Below are positions 43,293-51,320 of a stretch of 64,000 nucleotides of DNA, piece after piece (position 1 is the first letter of the stretch; every line of letters starts with the position of its first letter). The translations under genes and the position numbers were made by a program. The DNA comes from Dokdonella_A sp049583635 (lineage in GTDB: Bacteria; Pseudomonadota; Gammaproteobacteria; Xanthomonadales; Rhodanobacteraceae), in the NCBI GenBank assembly GCA_049583635.1, contig JBAUWF010000042.1:1-64000 (forward strand), given 5' to 3'. The notes under the pieces were generated by a model. That model searched no databases. It saw nothing but the letters and a program-made list of their open reading frames with translations, and was not told the origin of the DNA.

Positions 43293-44060
43293 ATGCGCTT
43301 CGCGCTTGGCATTGAATATGACGGCACCGGTTACTTCGGCTGGCAACGCTTGCGCGAAGGACCAACTCTGCAGGGCGCGGTCGAGTCGGCGCTGTCCAAG
43401 GTGGCCGATCGGTCGATCGAAGTCGTGTGTGCAGGGCGCACGGATGCCGGCGTGCACGCGCGCTGTCAGGTGGTGCACTTCGACTGCGACGTCCAGCGCA
43501 GCGATCGGGCCTGGTTGCTCGGATGCAATTCGCTGTTACCGGGCGGTATGGCGGTCCTCTGGGCACGCCGGGTCGCGACGGAATTTCATGCGCGCTACAG
43601 CGCACGCGCGCGCCGCTACAGTTACGCGATCCTGAACCGGCCGGTACGCTCTGCCTTGACCTCGCGTTATGTCACCTGGGAGCGCGTACCGCTTGATATC
43701 GACGCCATGCGTCGGGCGACCGAGGCCCTGCAAGGAAGACATGACTTCAGCGCATTTCGCAGCGCCGCGTGTCAGGCGAAAACCGCGGTGCGCGACGTGC
43801 GCGAAATCCTGATAATGCGCGAGGACGATCGTGTTATTGTCGAGATCGAATCGAATGCATTCCTGCATCACATGGTGCGCAATATTGTCGGGTCACTGTT
43901 GCTGATAGGGCGAGGCCGGCAATCACCCGAATGGATGGCCGAGATTCTCGGCGCACGCGATCGCACTCGCGCCGGGCCGACTGCGCCTGCAGCGGGTCTG
44001 ACCTTTATCGGCCCACGCTATCCGGCGATCTTCATGTTGCCGTCCGAGGTGTCGCTGTGA
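43293..44060 (+). CDS. truA: tRNA pseudouridine synthase A
   Basis: Isomerises uridine to pseudouridine at positions 38-40 of the tRNA anticodon stem. The ATG at 43293 gives 255 residues starting RFALGIEYDGTGYFGWQ, the family N-terminus. The catalytic aspartate is D51 in GRTDAGVHA; other motifs are FHARYSARARRYSY and FLHHMVRNIVGSL. No ribosome-binding site is evident. The stop overlaps a 30-codon frame that leads to accD. The 214-base gap to fimV holds nothing I recognise. Confidence 0.96.
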   Translation: MRFALGIEYDGTGYFGWQRLREGPTLQGAVESALSKVADRSIEVVCAGRTDAGVHARCQVVHFDCDVQRSDRAWLLGCNSLLPGGMAVLWARRVATEFHARYSARARRYSYAILNRPVRSALTSRYVTWERVPLDIDAMRRATEALQGRHDFSAFRSAACQAKTAVRDVREILIMREDDRVIVEIESNAFLHHMVRNIVGSLLLIGRGRQSPEWMAEILGARDRTRAGPTAPAAGLTFIGPRYPAIFMLPSEVSL

Positions 44061-44149
44061 ACAGCGAATCCGAGCGGGCGCCGGACAAGCCATGGACAAC
44101 GTGGCAAGAGCACGGTCTACTTCAACAAATACTCCGGGCTGAACCATGA
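44057..44149 (+). CDS. Candidate 30-residue ORF bridging truA and accD
   Basis: A GTG-started frame of 30 codons. Its start overlaps the truA stop (GTGA) and its stop overlaps the accD start (ATGA), in both cases by four bases. The peptide (VNSESERAPDKPWTTW...) resembles nothing I recognise and carries no signal peptide. No ribosome-binding site precedes accD, so passage of ribosomes through this frame could couple accD translation to truA. It may be a real small protein, a leader used only for coupling, or chance. Confidence 0.4.
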   Translation: MNSESERAPDKPWTTWQEHGLLQQILRAEP

Positions 44150-45009
44150 ACTGGTTGCAAAAACTCATGACTCCACGCGCGCGAACCCTGAGCAACGGCA
44201 AGGGCAAGGTTCCGGAAGGCCTGTGGGAAAAATGCGAAGGTTGCGGCGATGCGCTGTACCGGCCCGAGCTGGAGCGCAATCTGATGGTCTGCCCGAAGTG
44301 TGCACATCATCACGCCATGCACGCCCGTGCACGTATGAACGCTTTGTTTGATCCGGACAGCGGCGAGGAATTGTTCGCTGATCTGGAGCCGGTGGATGCG
44401 CTCAAGTTCAGGGACTCGAAGAAATACCGCGATCGTATCGCCACGGCGCAGAAGAGTACCGGCGAGAAAGACGCGCTGGTAGTGATGGGTGGCTTGCTGA
44501 AAACCCGCCCGCTGGTCGCTTGTGCATTTGAATTCGCCTATATGGGTGGTTCCATGGGCTCGGTTGTCGGCGAAAAATTCACGCGCGCCGCCGAGCGATC
44601 GCTCGAACAACGCATTCCGCTGGTTTGTTTCTCGGCTACCGGCGGCGCGCGCATGCAGGAGGGCCTGTTTTCGCTCATGCAGATGGCCAAGACATCCGCG
44701 GCACTCGGGCGCTTGCGTGCGATTGGTGTGCCTTACATTTCCGTTCTGACCCACCCGACCACAGGTGGTGTCTCGGCGAGTCTCGGAATGCTTGGCGATA
44801 TCAACATCGCCGAACCCAAGGCATTGGTCGGATTTGCCGGACCCCGCGTGATCGAGCAAACCATGCGCGAAACCCTGCCCGAAGGGTTCCAGCGTTCCGA
44901 ATTTCTGCTCGCGCATGGCGCCATCGACATGATCCTCGACCGACGCGAGATGCGCGACAAGCTCGCCGATCTGCTGGCGTTGCTGACGCGCCAGCCGAAA
45001 GTCGCCTGA
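44146..45009 (+). CDS. accD: Acetyl-CoA carboxylase carboxyltransferase subunit beta
   Basis: Partner of AccA in the carboxyltransferase that makes malonyl-CoA. The 287-residue protein has the N-terminal four-cysteine zinc finger (C30, C33, C49, C52: CEGCGDALY and VCPKCAHH), then the crotonase-type fold with SATGGARMQEGLFSLMQMAKT and THPTTGGVSASLGMLGD. No Shine-Dalgarno is evident; see the overlapping 30-codon frame. In related bacteria trpF, trpB and trpA often sit between truA and accD; they are not here. accD is followed by the convergent pgm. Confidence 0.97.
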   Translation: MNWLQKLMTPRARTLSNGKGKVPEGLWEKCEGCGDALYRPELERNLMVCPKCAHHHAMHARARMNALFDPDSGEELFADLEPVDALKFRDSKKYRDRIATAQKSTGEKDALVVMGGLLKTRPLVACAFEFAYMGGSMGSVVGEKFTRAAERSLEQRIPLVCFSATGGARMQEGLFSLMQMAKTSAALGRLRAIGVPYISVLTHPTTGGVSASLGMLGDINIAEPKALVGFAGPRVIEQTMRETLPEGFQRSEFLLAHGAIDMILDRREMRDKLADLLALLTRQPKVA

Positions 45010-45270
45010 CAATGAGTTTAACCGTCAAGATTCTGTTCGCGAGAGCGACTGGTAGCGTGCGCGTCGCATGATCGAAGCCAGGAAAAGCCGTTGCGACGGT
45101 TCGTGCGCAGCGTACGCGTCGGATCCATCGGGCCATCGACCGGGTAAAAAGATCGCGTAGTCTTCATGGGTCCGGCACACCGCAGCTAGAGGCGTATTCA
45201 TCATGGAGGCTGATGTGACGCTCATCGCTGGTGCGACCACGCGAAGACTGATCGGCACTCTGGATGTGCA

Positions 45271-46923
45271 TCATGCACTCGCAAGCGCAGCGTCGACGAT
45301 GGCTTGTGCCTCTTCGAGAATGGCCTTCAGGTGGTCCATATCGTGGAAGCTTTCTGCGTAAATCTTGTAGATGTCCTCGGTGCCGGAGGGGCGCGCGGCA
45401 AACCAGGCATCGGCAGTGCAGATCTTGATTCCGCCGATCGGTGCATTGTTGCCCGGAGCGCGGCTGAGGACACGTGTCACCAAGTCGCCGGCGAGTTGCG
45501 TGATGCCTACCTGATCCGGCGAAAGTTTCGCGAGTGCCGCCTTTTGCGCAGGCGTGGCGGGAGCCTCCACGCGGTCGGCAAACGCTTCGCCGAGTTCGCG
45601 CGTCAGTTGTTTATAGGCATCACCCGGATCGATACGTGTGCGCGCAAGGATCTCCGCCGACAGCAGTGCGGCCACGATGCCGTCCTTGTCGGTGGTCCAC
45701 GTCGAGCCGTCGCGTCTGGCGAACGATGCGCCGGCGCTTTCCTCCCCGCCGAAAGCGAGCGCACCGTCAAACAACCCATCGACGAACCACTTGAAGCCGA
45801 CCGGCACTTCGAACAGGTCACGCCCGAGGCGTTCGGCGACGCGATCAATCATGCCGCTTGAGACGACGGTCTTGCCGACGGCGGCATCGTCGCGCCATTC
45901 CGAACGTTGCCGAAACAGGTAATCGATCGCGACCGCGAGATAGTGATTCGCCGGCAGCAGGCCGGCTGATTTCGTCACGATACCGTGACGATCGTGATCG
46001 GTGTCGCAGGCGAACGCGATATCGTAGCGATCACGCAGGCCGATCAGGCGCTGCATTGCGTAGCGTGAAGACGGATCCATGCGGATCTGCCCATCCCAAT
46101 CCACGGTCATGAAGCCGAACGTTGGATCGACTGTCTCACTGACGACGTCAAGATCAATGTTGTAGCGCTCGGCTATGCGTGCCCAGTAATGCACGCCCGC
46201 GCCGCCGAGTGGATCGACGCCGAGGTGGATCCCTGCGGCACGGATCACGTCGAAGTCGATCACGTTGCCAAGGTCGCCCACGTATGCATCGACGTAGTCA
46301 TGCGTGCGCGTGCCGGCAGCTTTCAGTGCCTTCTCGAAATTCAGGCGCCTGACTCCGTGCAGACGGCGTTCGAGGTAAACGTTGGCGGCCTTCTCGATCC
46401 AGCGCGTTACCGCGCCATCGGCGGGCCCGCCGTTGGGCGGGTTGTACTTGAAGCCGCCGTTGTCGGGTGGATTGTGCGACGGTGTGATCACGATGCCGTC
46501 GGCCACCGCATCTTCGTACACACGGTTGTGGCACAAGATCGCGTGCGATATCGCCGGCGTCGGTGTGTATTCGTTATCCGCCGCAATCCGGATTTCGACG
46601 TTGTTGGCCGCGAGCACTTCCAACGTACTGGCGAACGCCGGCGCCGAAAGCGCGTGCGTATCGATGCCAAGGAACAGCGGTCCCGCGATTCCCTCGCGCT
46701 TGCGGTAGTCGCAGATGGCCTGACTGATCGCGAGTACGTGATTCTCGTTGAAGCTCAATTCCAGCGACGAGCCGCGATGCCCCGATGTGCCGAATGCCAC
46801 ACGCTGGGCTTCTACCGACGGATCGGGCCGATCGCTGAAATAGCGTGTGACGAGTCGTGGCACGTCAACCAGCAATGAGGCCGGCGCGGGCTTGCCAGCC
46901 AGCGGACTGATCGCTGCACTCAT
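45271..46923 (-). CDS. pgm: Phosphoglucomutase (alpha-D-glucose phosphate-specific)
   Basis: Interconverts glucose-1-phosphate and glucose-6-phosphate, feeding sugar nucleotide and glycogen synthesis. The 550-residue protein matches E. coli Pgm in length. It has RVAFGTSGHRGSSL at the N-terminus, catalytic S149 in VITPSHNPPDNGGFKYNPP, the metal-binding DTDHDRHG, the sugar-binding GGEESAGASF, and the phosphate-binding RPSGTEDIYKIYAE. It lies convergent to accD across a 261-base gap with no strong signal, and downstream of pgi by 173 bases. Confidence 0.96.
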   Translation of the reverse strand: MSAAISPLAGKPAPASLLVDVPRLVTRYFSDRPDPSVEAQRVAFGTSGHRGSSLELSFNENHVLAISQAICDYRKREGIAGPLFLGIDTHALSAPAFASTLEVLAANNVEIRIAADNEYTPTPAISHAILCHNRVYEDAVADGIVITPSHNPPDNGGFKYNPPNGGPADGAVTRWIEKAANVYLERRLHGVRRLNFEKALKAAGTRTHDYVDAYVGDLGNVIDFDVIRAAGIHLGVDPLGGAGVHYWARIAERYNIDLDVVSETVDPTFGFMTVDWDGQIRMDPSSRYAMQRLIGLRDRYDIAFACDTDHDRHGIVTKSAGLLPANHYLAVAIDYLFRQRSEWRDDAAVGKTVVSSGMIDRVAERLGRDLFEVPVGFKWFVDGLFDGALAFGGEESAGASFARRDGSTWTTDKDGIVAALLSAEILARTRIDPGDAYKQLTRELGEAFADRVEAPATPAQKAALAKLSPDQVGITQLAGDLVTRVLSRAPGNNAPIGGIKICTADAWFAARPSGTEDIYKIYAESFHDMDHLKAILEEAQAIVDAALASA

Positions 46924-47096
46924 GCCGACGCTTCCCAGAGGTGCTTTGATCGATTCATCTCGTTGATTTCAAGTGGCTGGGACGATGTCCGAAAGTCCGG
47001 CGGACTGCACTGCGCGTCGTGCCAGGGCAAACCAGTCTTGGTCACACACCTCACGCTGCGAACCTTCCGGACATCTTGACACCTGTACTGAATAGA

Positions 47097-48761
47097 CTAG
47101 ACCACCCTCAAGCGGCGATAGCGCCGAATCAGCGCATTGGTCGAGCTGTCGTGGCGGAGTTCCGGTTCATCGGCGCTTTCGAGTTCGTCCGCGGTGCGCG
47201 TGGCCAGCACCTTGCCGAGTTCCACACCCCACTGATCGAACGAATCGATGTTCCAGATCACGCCCTGCGTGAACACGCTGTGCTCGTAAAGTGCAATGAG
47301 TGCACCCAATGTGTACGGCGTCAAGCGCTCGGCCAATATCGTGTTGCTCGGACGATTGCCTTCGAACACGCGATGCGCAACCAGCGTTTCCGGTATGCCT
47401 TCCGCGCGCACCTCGTCGGCGGTCTTGCCGAAGGCGAGCGCTTCGGTCTGCGCGATGAGGTTGGACATCAGCAAATCGTGATGGCGGCCGAGCGGATTGA
47501 GACTCTGGCAAAAGCCGATGAAATCGCACGCAATCAAGCGCGTGCCCTGGTGGATCAATTGATAGAACGAATGTTGTCCGTTGGTGCCCGGCTCGCCCCA
47601 GAATATCGGTCCGGTCGCGTAGTCCACCGGTTCGCCATCCAGCGTCATATGCTTACCGTTGCTTTCCATCGTCAGTTGCTGCAGATACGCCGGAAAGCGT
47701 TTGAGATATTGCTCGTAAGGCAATATCGCGACCGTCGATGCGCCGAGAAAGTCGGTATTCCAGATGGCCAGCAGACCATGCAGGGCAGGCAGGTTGCGCT
47801 CGAACGGAGCGTTCCGGAAATGCTCGTCCATCGCATGGAGGCCGCCGAGCATGGCACGGAAATTCTCGGCACCGATGGCGAGCATGGTCGAAAGTCCAAT
47901 GGCCGAGTCCATTGAATAACGGCCGCCGACCCAATCCCAAAACTCAAACATGTTGGCCGTGTCGATGCCGAATTTCGCGACTTCTTCCACATTGGTCGAC
48001 ACCGCGACGAAATGCCGGGCGATCGCCTTGACTTCAACCGGTCCATTGTCGCCGAGGCCCGCAAGGCACCATTCGCGCGCCGAACGCGCGTTGGTCAGTG
48101 TTTCCAGCGTGGTGAATGTTTTCGAGCAGATCACGAACAACGTTTCGGCTGCGTCGAGATCGCGTGTCGCCTCTACGAAGTCGGTGCCGTCGACGTTGGA
48201 TACGAATCGAAAACGCATGTCGCGCCGGCCGTAGTGGCGCAGTGCCTGGTAGGCCATGACCGGACCGAGATCGGAGCCGCCGATGCCTATGCTGATGACA
48301 TTGCGGATACGCTGGCCGGTATGCCCGCGCCAGTCGCCGTTGCGCACCTGGTCACAGAATGCTGCCATGCGAGCGAGCACGGCGTGCACTTCGGGTACGA
48401 CATTGTCACCATCGACGACGATCGAGACATCCGGTGGCATGCGCAACGCGACATGCAGTACCGCGCGCTGCTCGGTAGTATTGATTTTTTCGCCGCTGAA
48501 CATCGCATCAGTACGCGCACGCAAGCCGCATTCGTTCGCGAGTTGCACAAGGAGCCGCAGGGTCTCGTCGGTGATGCGGTTCTTTGAGTAATCGAGATAC
48601 ATTCCGGCGGCTTCGACCGTAAGCCGCTCCCCGCGACGGCTATCGTCGGCGAACAGTTGGCGCAGATTGACGTCGGCGACCTCGGCCCGATGTGCCTCGA
48701 GTGCGCGCCAAGCCGGGCGCTGGCCGAGTCGCAACCGCTTCGATTCCGCGTTGTCCGTCAT
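47097..48761 (-). CDS. pgi: Glucose-6-phosphate isomerase
   Basis: Interconverts glucose-6-phosphate and fructose-6-phosphate. From the ATG at 48761 it has 554 residues. Family signatures visible: ISIGIGGSDLGPVMAYQAL, VICSKTFTTLETL, VGGRYSMDSAIGLS, MESNGKHM with the catalytic glutamate, and GEPGTNGQHSFYQLIHQG. The start overlaps the tal stop (ATGA), so tal and pgi are coupled. Together with pgm and tal it ties hexose phosphates to the pentose pathway. Confidence 0.97.
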   Translation of the reverse strand: MTDNAESKRLRLGQRPAWRALEAHRAEVADVNLRQLFADDSRRGERLTVEAAGMYLDYSKNRITDETLRLLVQLANECGLRARTDAMFSGEKINTTEQRAVLHVALRMPPDVSIVVDGDNVVPEVHAVLARMAAFCDQVRNGDWRGHTGQRIRNVISIGIGGSDLGPVMAYQALRHYGRRDMRFRFVSNVDGTDFVEATRDLDAAETLFVICSKTFTTLETLTNARSAREWCLAGLGDNGPVEVKAIARHFVAVSTNVEEVAKFGIDTANMFEFWDWVGGRYSMDSAIGLSTMLAIGAENFRAMLGGLHAMDEHFRNAPFERNLPALHGLLAIWNTDFLGASTVAILPYEQYLKRFPAYLQQLTMESNGKHMTLDGEPVDYATGPIFWGEPGTNGQHSFYQLIHQGTRLIACDFIGFCQSLNPLGRHHDLLMSNLIAQTEALAFGKTADEVRAEGIPETLVAHRVFEGNRPSNTILAERLTPYTLGALIALYEHSVFTQGVIWNIDSFDQWGVELGKVLATRTADELESADEPELRHDSSTNALIRRYRRLRVV

Positions 48762-49846
48762 GCGTCGGCGCCGGCCAATCGCCGGCCCTCCGAAGCGATG
48801 CATTCGAGCAATTCGTTCCAGGAATCGGTAAACGATTCGGTGCCCTCGCGCTGCAGTTGTCCGGCCAGCGCGGCATCGTCGATACCGGCGCGGTTGAATT
48901 CGGCGATAGTTGCCTCGGCGTCGCCGCCGTCCTCGCTCAGCGCGATCTGCGCGCTGCCGTGATCGGCAAACGCGTGCAGCGTCTTGTCGGGCATCGTGTT
49001 GATGGTGTCGGGTGCGGTGAGCGCGTCGACGTACAGGGTATCCGATGCCTTCTTGTCCTTGGTGCCGGTGCTGGCCCAGAGCAAACGCTGCGGCATGGCT
49101 CCGGCTTCTGCCAATTTGCGCCAGTGCGGGGACGCCAGAAGATCGCGGTAGGCCTTGTAGGTGCGCTCGCCAATGGCGATGCCGAGGCGGTTCTTCAGGT
49201 CGTCCGATACCTTGTCCTTGACCGCGACATCCCAGCGGCTGACGAACAGCGAAGCGACCGACGCCACCCGAGGGTCGAGCCCGGCGGCGATGCGCCGATC
49301 GATTCCACGCATATAGGCCTCGGCGGCGGCGATGTATTGCTCGCGTGAGAACAGCAGGGTCACATTGACCGGCACACCCGCAAAGATCGATTCCTCTATC
49401 GCCGGAATACCGGCGTGTGTGCCGGGTATCTTGATGAACAGATTCGCGCGGCCGGCGTGATCATGCAGCTGTCTGGCCGCGGTGATGGTGCACTCGGTAT
49501 CGTGGGCGAGCAGCGGAGAAACCTCCAGCGATACCCAGCCGTCGACACCATTGGTGGCCACATGCACCTTGCGGAACAAATCCGCCGCGCGTACCAGGTC
49601 CTCCATTTCGATTTCGACAAACAGTTGCTCGCCGGATTTCCCGGCAGCGGTCTTTTTGCGGATTGCATCGTCGTAGACGTCGGCGTCCCGGATCGCGTGA
49701 TAGAAAATCGTCGGGTTGGAGGTGAGTCCGGTGACGCAAAGCTCGTCGATGTAGCGCTCGATCGTGCCGTTGTCGAGCAGCTCACGCGTAATGTTGTCGA
49801 GCCAAAGGCTTTGTCCCAGCCCGTGCAGTTTGCGGGTCGCTTTCAT
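48758..49846 (-). CDS. tal: Transaldolase
   Basis: Transfers dihydroxyacetone units between sedoheptulose-7-phosphate and glyceraldehyde-3-phosphate in the pentose phosphate pathway. The 362-residue protein has GLTSNPTIFYHAIRDADVYD, the Schiff-base lysine K139 in NLFIKIPGT, and FVSRWD. The length and GLTSNPTIF pattern fit the 360-370-residue transaldolase subfamily rather than TalB. The ATG at 49846 has a GGGAGGA site. The long upstream frame into the ribF promoter region is not part of it. Confidence 0.95.
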   Translation of the reverse strand: MKATRKLHGLGQSLWLDNITRELLDNGTIERYIDELCVTGLTSNPTIFYHAIRDADVYDDAIRKKTAAGKSGEQLFVEIEMEDLVRAADLFRKVHVATNGVDGWVSLEVSPLLAHDTECTITAARQLHDHAGRANLFIKIPGTHAGIPAIEESIFAGVPVNVTLLFSREQYIAAAEAYMRGIDRRIAAGLDPRVASVASLFVSRWDVAVKDKVSDDLKNRLGIAIGERTYKAYRDLLASPHWRKLAEAGAMPQRLLWASTGTKDKKASDTLYVDALTAPDTINTMPDKTLHAFADHGSAQIALSEDGGDAEATIAEFNRAGIDDAALAGQLQREGTESFTDSWNELLECIASEGRRLAGADA

Positions 49847-50219
49847 GCGTCCTCCCGATATTCGCAATCGTGTGATTGCAATCATGGCGCCCGGAGCCGG
49901 AACGCAGGCATAACGCAGCGTCCGTGCGTTGCTGTCGTTTGCGTGGACATTTTGCCGGTCTGCACCGAAAGGGGCATTTTTGCTCTTTTTTGCCCAGTGA
50001 GCGGCCATCGTAAGGGTTTCGCTCGCCCTTGCGGCGAGCCTGCTCTCTCCGTTGTTTTGACGTTGCGCTTCCCTCGCTCGATGAGACGCGAGACGCCAAA
50101 TGACCGGGCAAGGCGCACGCTGCCGCGGCGAGCGAAACATCGGAACAACGATACGCGACCGCAAGAATGGCAAAAGGTCAAACAGCGAAAGCATCAGCCC
50201 AGCCGTTATACTCGCGGCG
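49847..50219. other. Divergent intergenic region between tal and ribF
   Basis: A 373-base gap without a recognised gene. It should hold the tal promoter (minus) and the ribF promoter (plus). Visible features are an AT-rich pyrimidine patch near 49960-50000 and the -10-like TATACT just before ribF. I see no repeat, RNA gene or conserved motif. Confidence 0.7.
50206..50212 (+). promoter_or_regulatory. -10 element immediately upstream of ribF (possible leaderless mRNA)
   Basis: TTATACT lies eight bases before the ribF ATG. Initiation at the usual 6-8 bases downstream would begin the mRNA at or beside the start codon. There is no Shine-Dalgarno. The -35 region (AGCGAA) is weak. Confidence 0.45.
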
Positions 50220-51293
50220 ATGAACTTCGTTTATCGGGATCTTGCGGGCCCGTCTCTGGCGCCCGGCGGAAGCGTGTTGTGTATCGGGGCGTTCGATGGC
50301 GTTCATTTGGGCCATCGTGCGCTGCTGACGTGCGTGCGTGAACGCGCCGATGCGCTCGGGCTGATTCCGGTTGCAATCAGTTTCGAGCCGATTCCACGCG
50401 CGTATTTTTCGCACGGTAGGCCGCTCCCGCGTCTTGCCGGTGTGCGCGACAAGATTAGGTTGATCGCGGATTGCGGTATCGAGCGGTTGCTGCTGTTGCA
50501 TTTCGATGAAGCGCTGGCCGCAATGACGGCGCAGGATTTCGTCGATCGCGTGATCGTTGCGCGTTGCGGCGCGCGCGAGATCCGTGTTGGTGCGGATTTC
50601 CGCTTCGGCCATGCGCGTCGTGGAGATGTGGCTACATTGCGTGCGGCGGGTTCCGTGAGTGGTTTTGCCGTCGAGACATTTCCGAACGTGAAAGTTGATG
50701 GCGCGCGAGTCAGCAGCAGTACGATCCGGGCGCAGCTTGCGGCGGGGGAGTTCGATGCGGCGGCGCGCGGGTTGGGACGACGATTCGCGATCGGCGGCCG
50801 TGTCGTTCGCGGCCGCCAGCTCGGCCGCAGGCTGGGATACCCGACCGCCAACCTGCCGCTGGGTCGCCGCGCCGTGCCGCTAGATGGTATTTTCGCGGTG
50901 CGCGTGCACGGTATCGGTCCCAACGCGCGCGCCGGCGTGGCGAGTCTCGGTGTACGCCCGACGATCGCGGCCGAAGACGGCGATCGGCACGGCGTCGAGC
51001 CGGTTCTGGAGGCGCATCTGTTTGATTTCGAAGATGATCTGTACGGCCGCCGCATCAATGTCGAGTTTGTTGCCAAGCTGCGCGACGAGGAAAAGTTTGC
51101 CGACCTGGATCGCCTGCGCGTCCAGATGGAGCGAGACGCGACAGCGGCTCGACAGATTCTTGCTCGTGGTGTCGACGAAAATGCGAAATCCGGTAGCGAT
51201 TTGCGGCAACGGCCTCAACCAGGACGGATTCCGGCGTTCGCTGCGATGATGTCGGATTGGCGTTCGCGTCAGCCGCTCACCACTAACCGCTAA
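50220..51293 (+). CDS. ribF: Bifunctional riboflavin kinase/FAD synthetase
   Basis: Makes FMN from riboflavin and then FAD. From the ATG at 50220 it has 357 residues. The N-terminal adenylyltransferase domain shows LCIGAFDGVHLGHRALL and VGADFRFGHARRGD. The C-terminal kinase domain shows GRQLGRRLGYPTANLPL, GVASLGVRPTI and EAHLFDFEDDLYGRRINVEF. The last residues are encoded by the heptamer-like repeats (51275-51302), which also supply the stop codon. This tail is longer than in typical RibF. Followed by ileS and lspA, the standard proteobacterial order. Confidence 0.95.
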   Translation: MNFVYRDLAGPSLAPGGSVLCIGAFDGVHLGHRALLTCVRERADALGLIPVAISFEPIPRAYFSHGRPLPRLAGVRDKIRLIADCGIERLLLLHFDEALAAMTAQDFVDRVIVARCGAREIRVGADFRFGHARRGDVATLRAAGSVSGFAVETFPNVKVDGARVSSSTIRAQLAAGEFDAAARGLGRRFAIGGRVVRGRQLGRRLGYPTANLPLGRRAVPLDGIFAVRVHGIGPNARAGVASLGVRPTIAAEDGDRHGVEPVLEAHLFDFEDDLYGRRINVEFVAKLRDEEKFADLDRLRVQMERDATAARQILARGVDENAKSGSDLRQRPQPGRIPAFAAMMSDWRSRQPLTTNR

Positions 51294-51302
51294 CCGTCAA
51301 CG
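51275..51302. repeat. Degenerate heptamer array at the ribF end, before ileS
   Basis: Four consecutive 7-base units GCTCACC, ACTAACC, GCTAACC, GTCAACG, in phase. The first equals the unit of the array before tgt. They cover the ribF stop codon and end 18 bases before the ileS ATG. Confidence 0.65.
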
Positions 51303-51320
51303 TCGACCGACTACAGACCC

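Noticed and set aside
45010..45270. Terminator between accD and pgm
   Set aside because: Only a 4-bp stem (CCGT/ACGG) with a short T-run on the minus strand; too weak to call.
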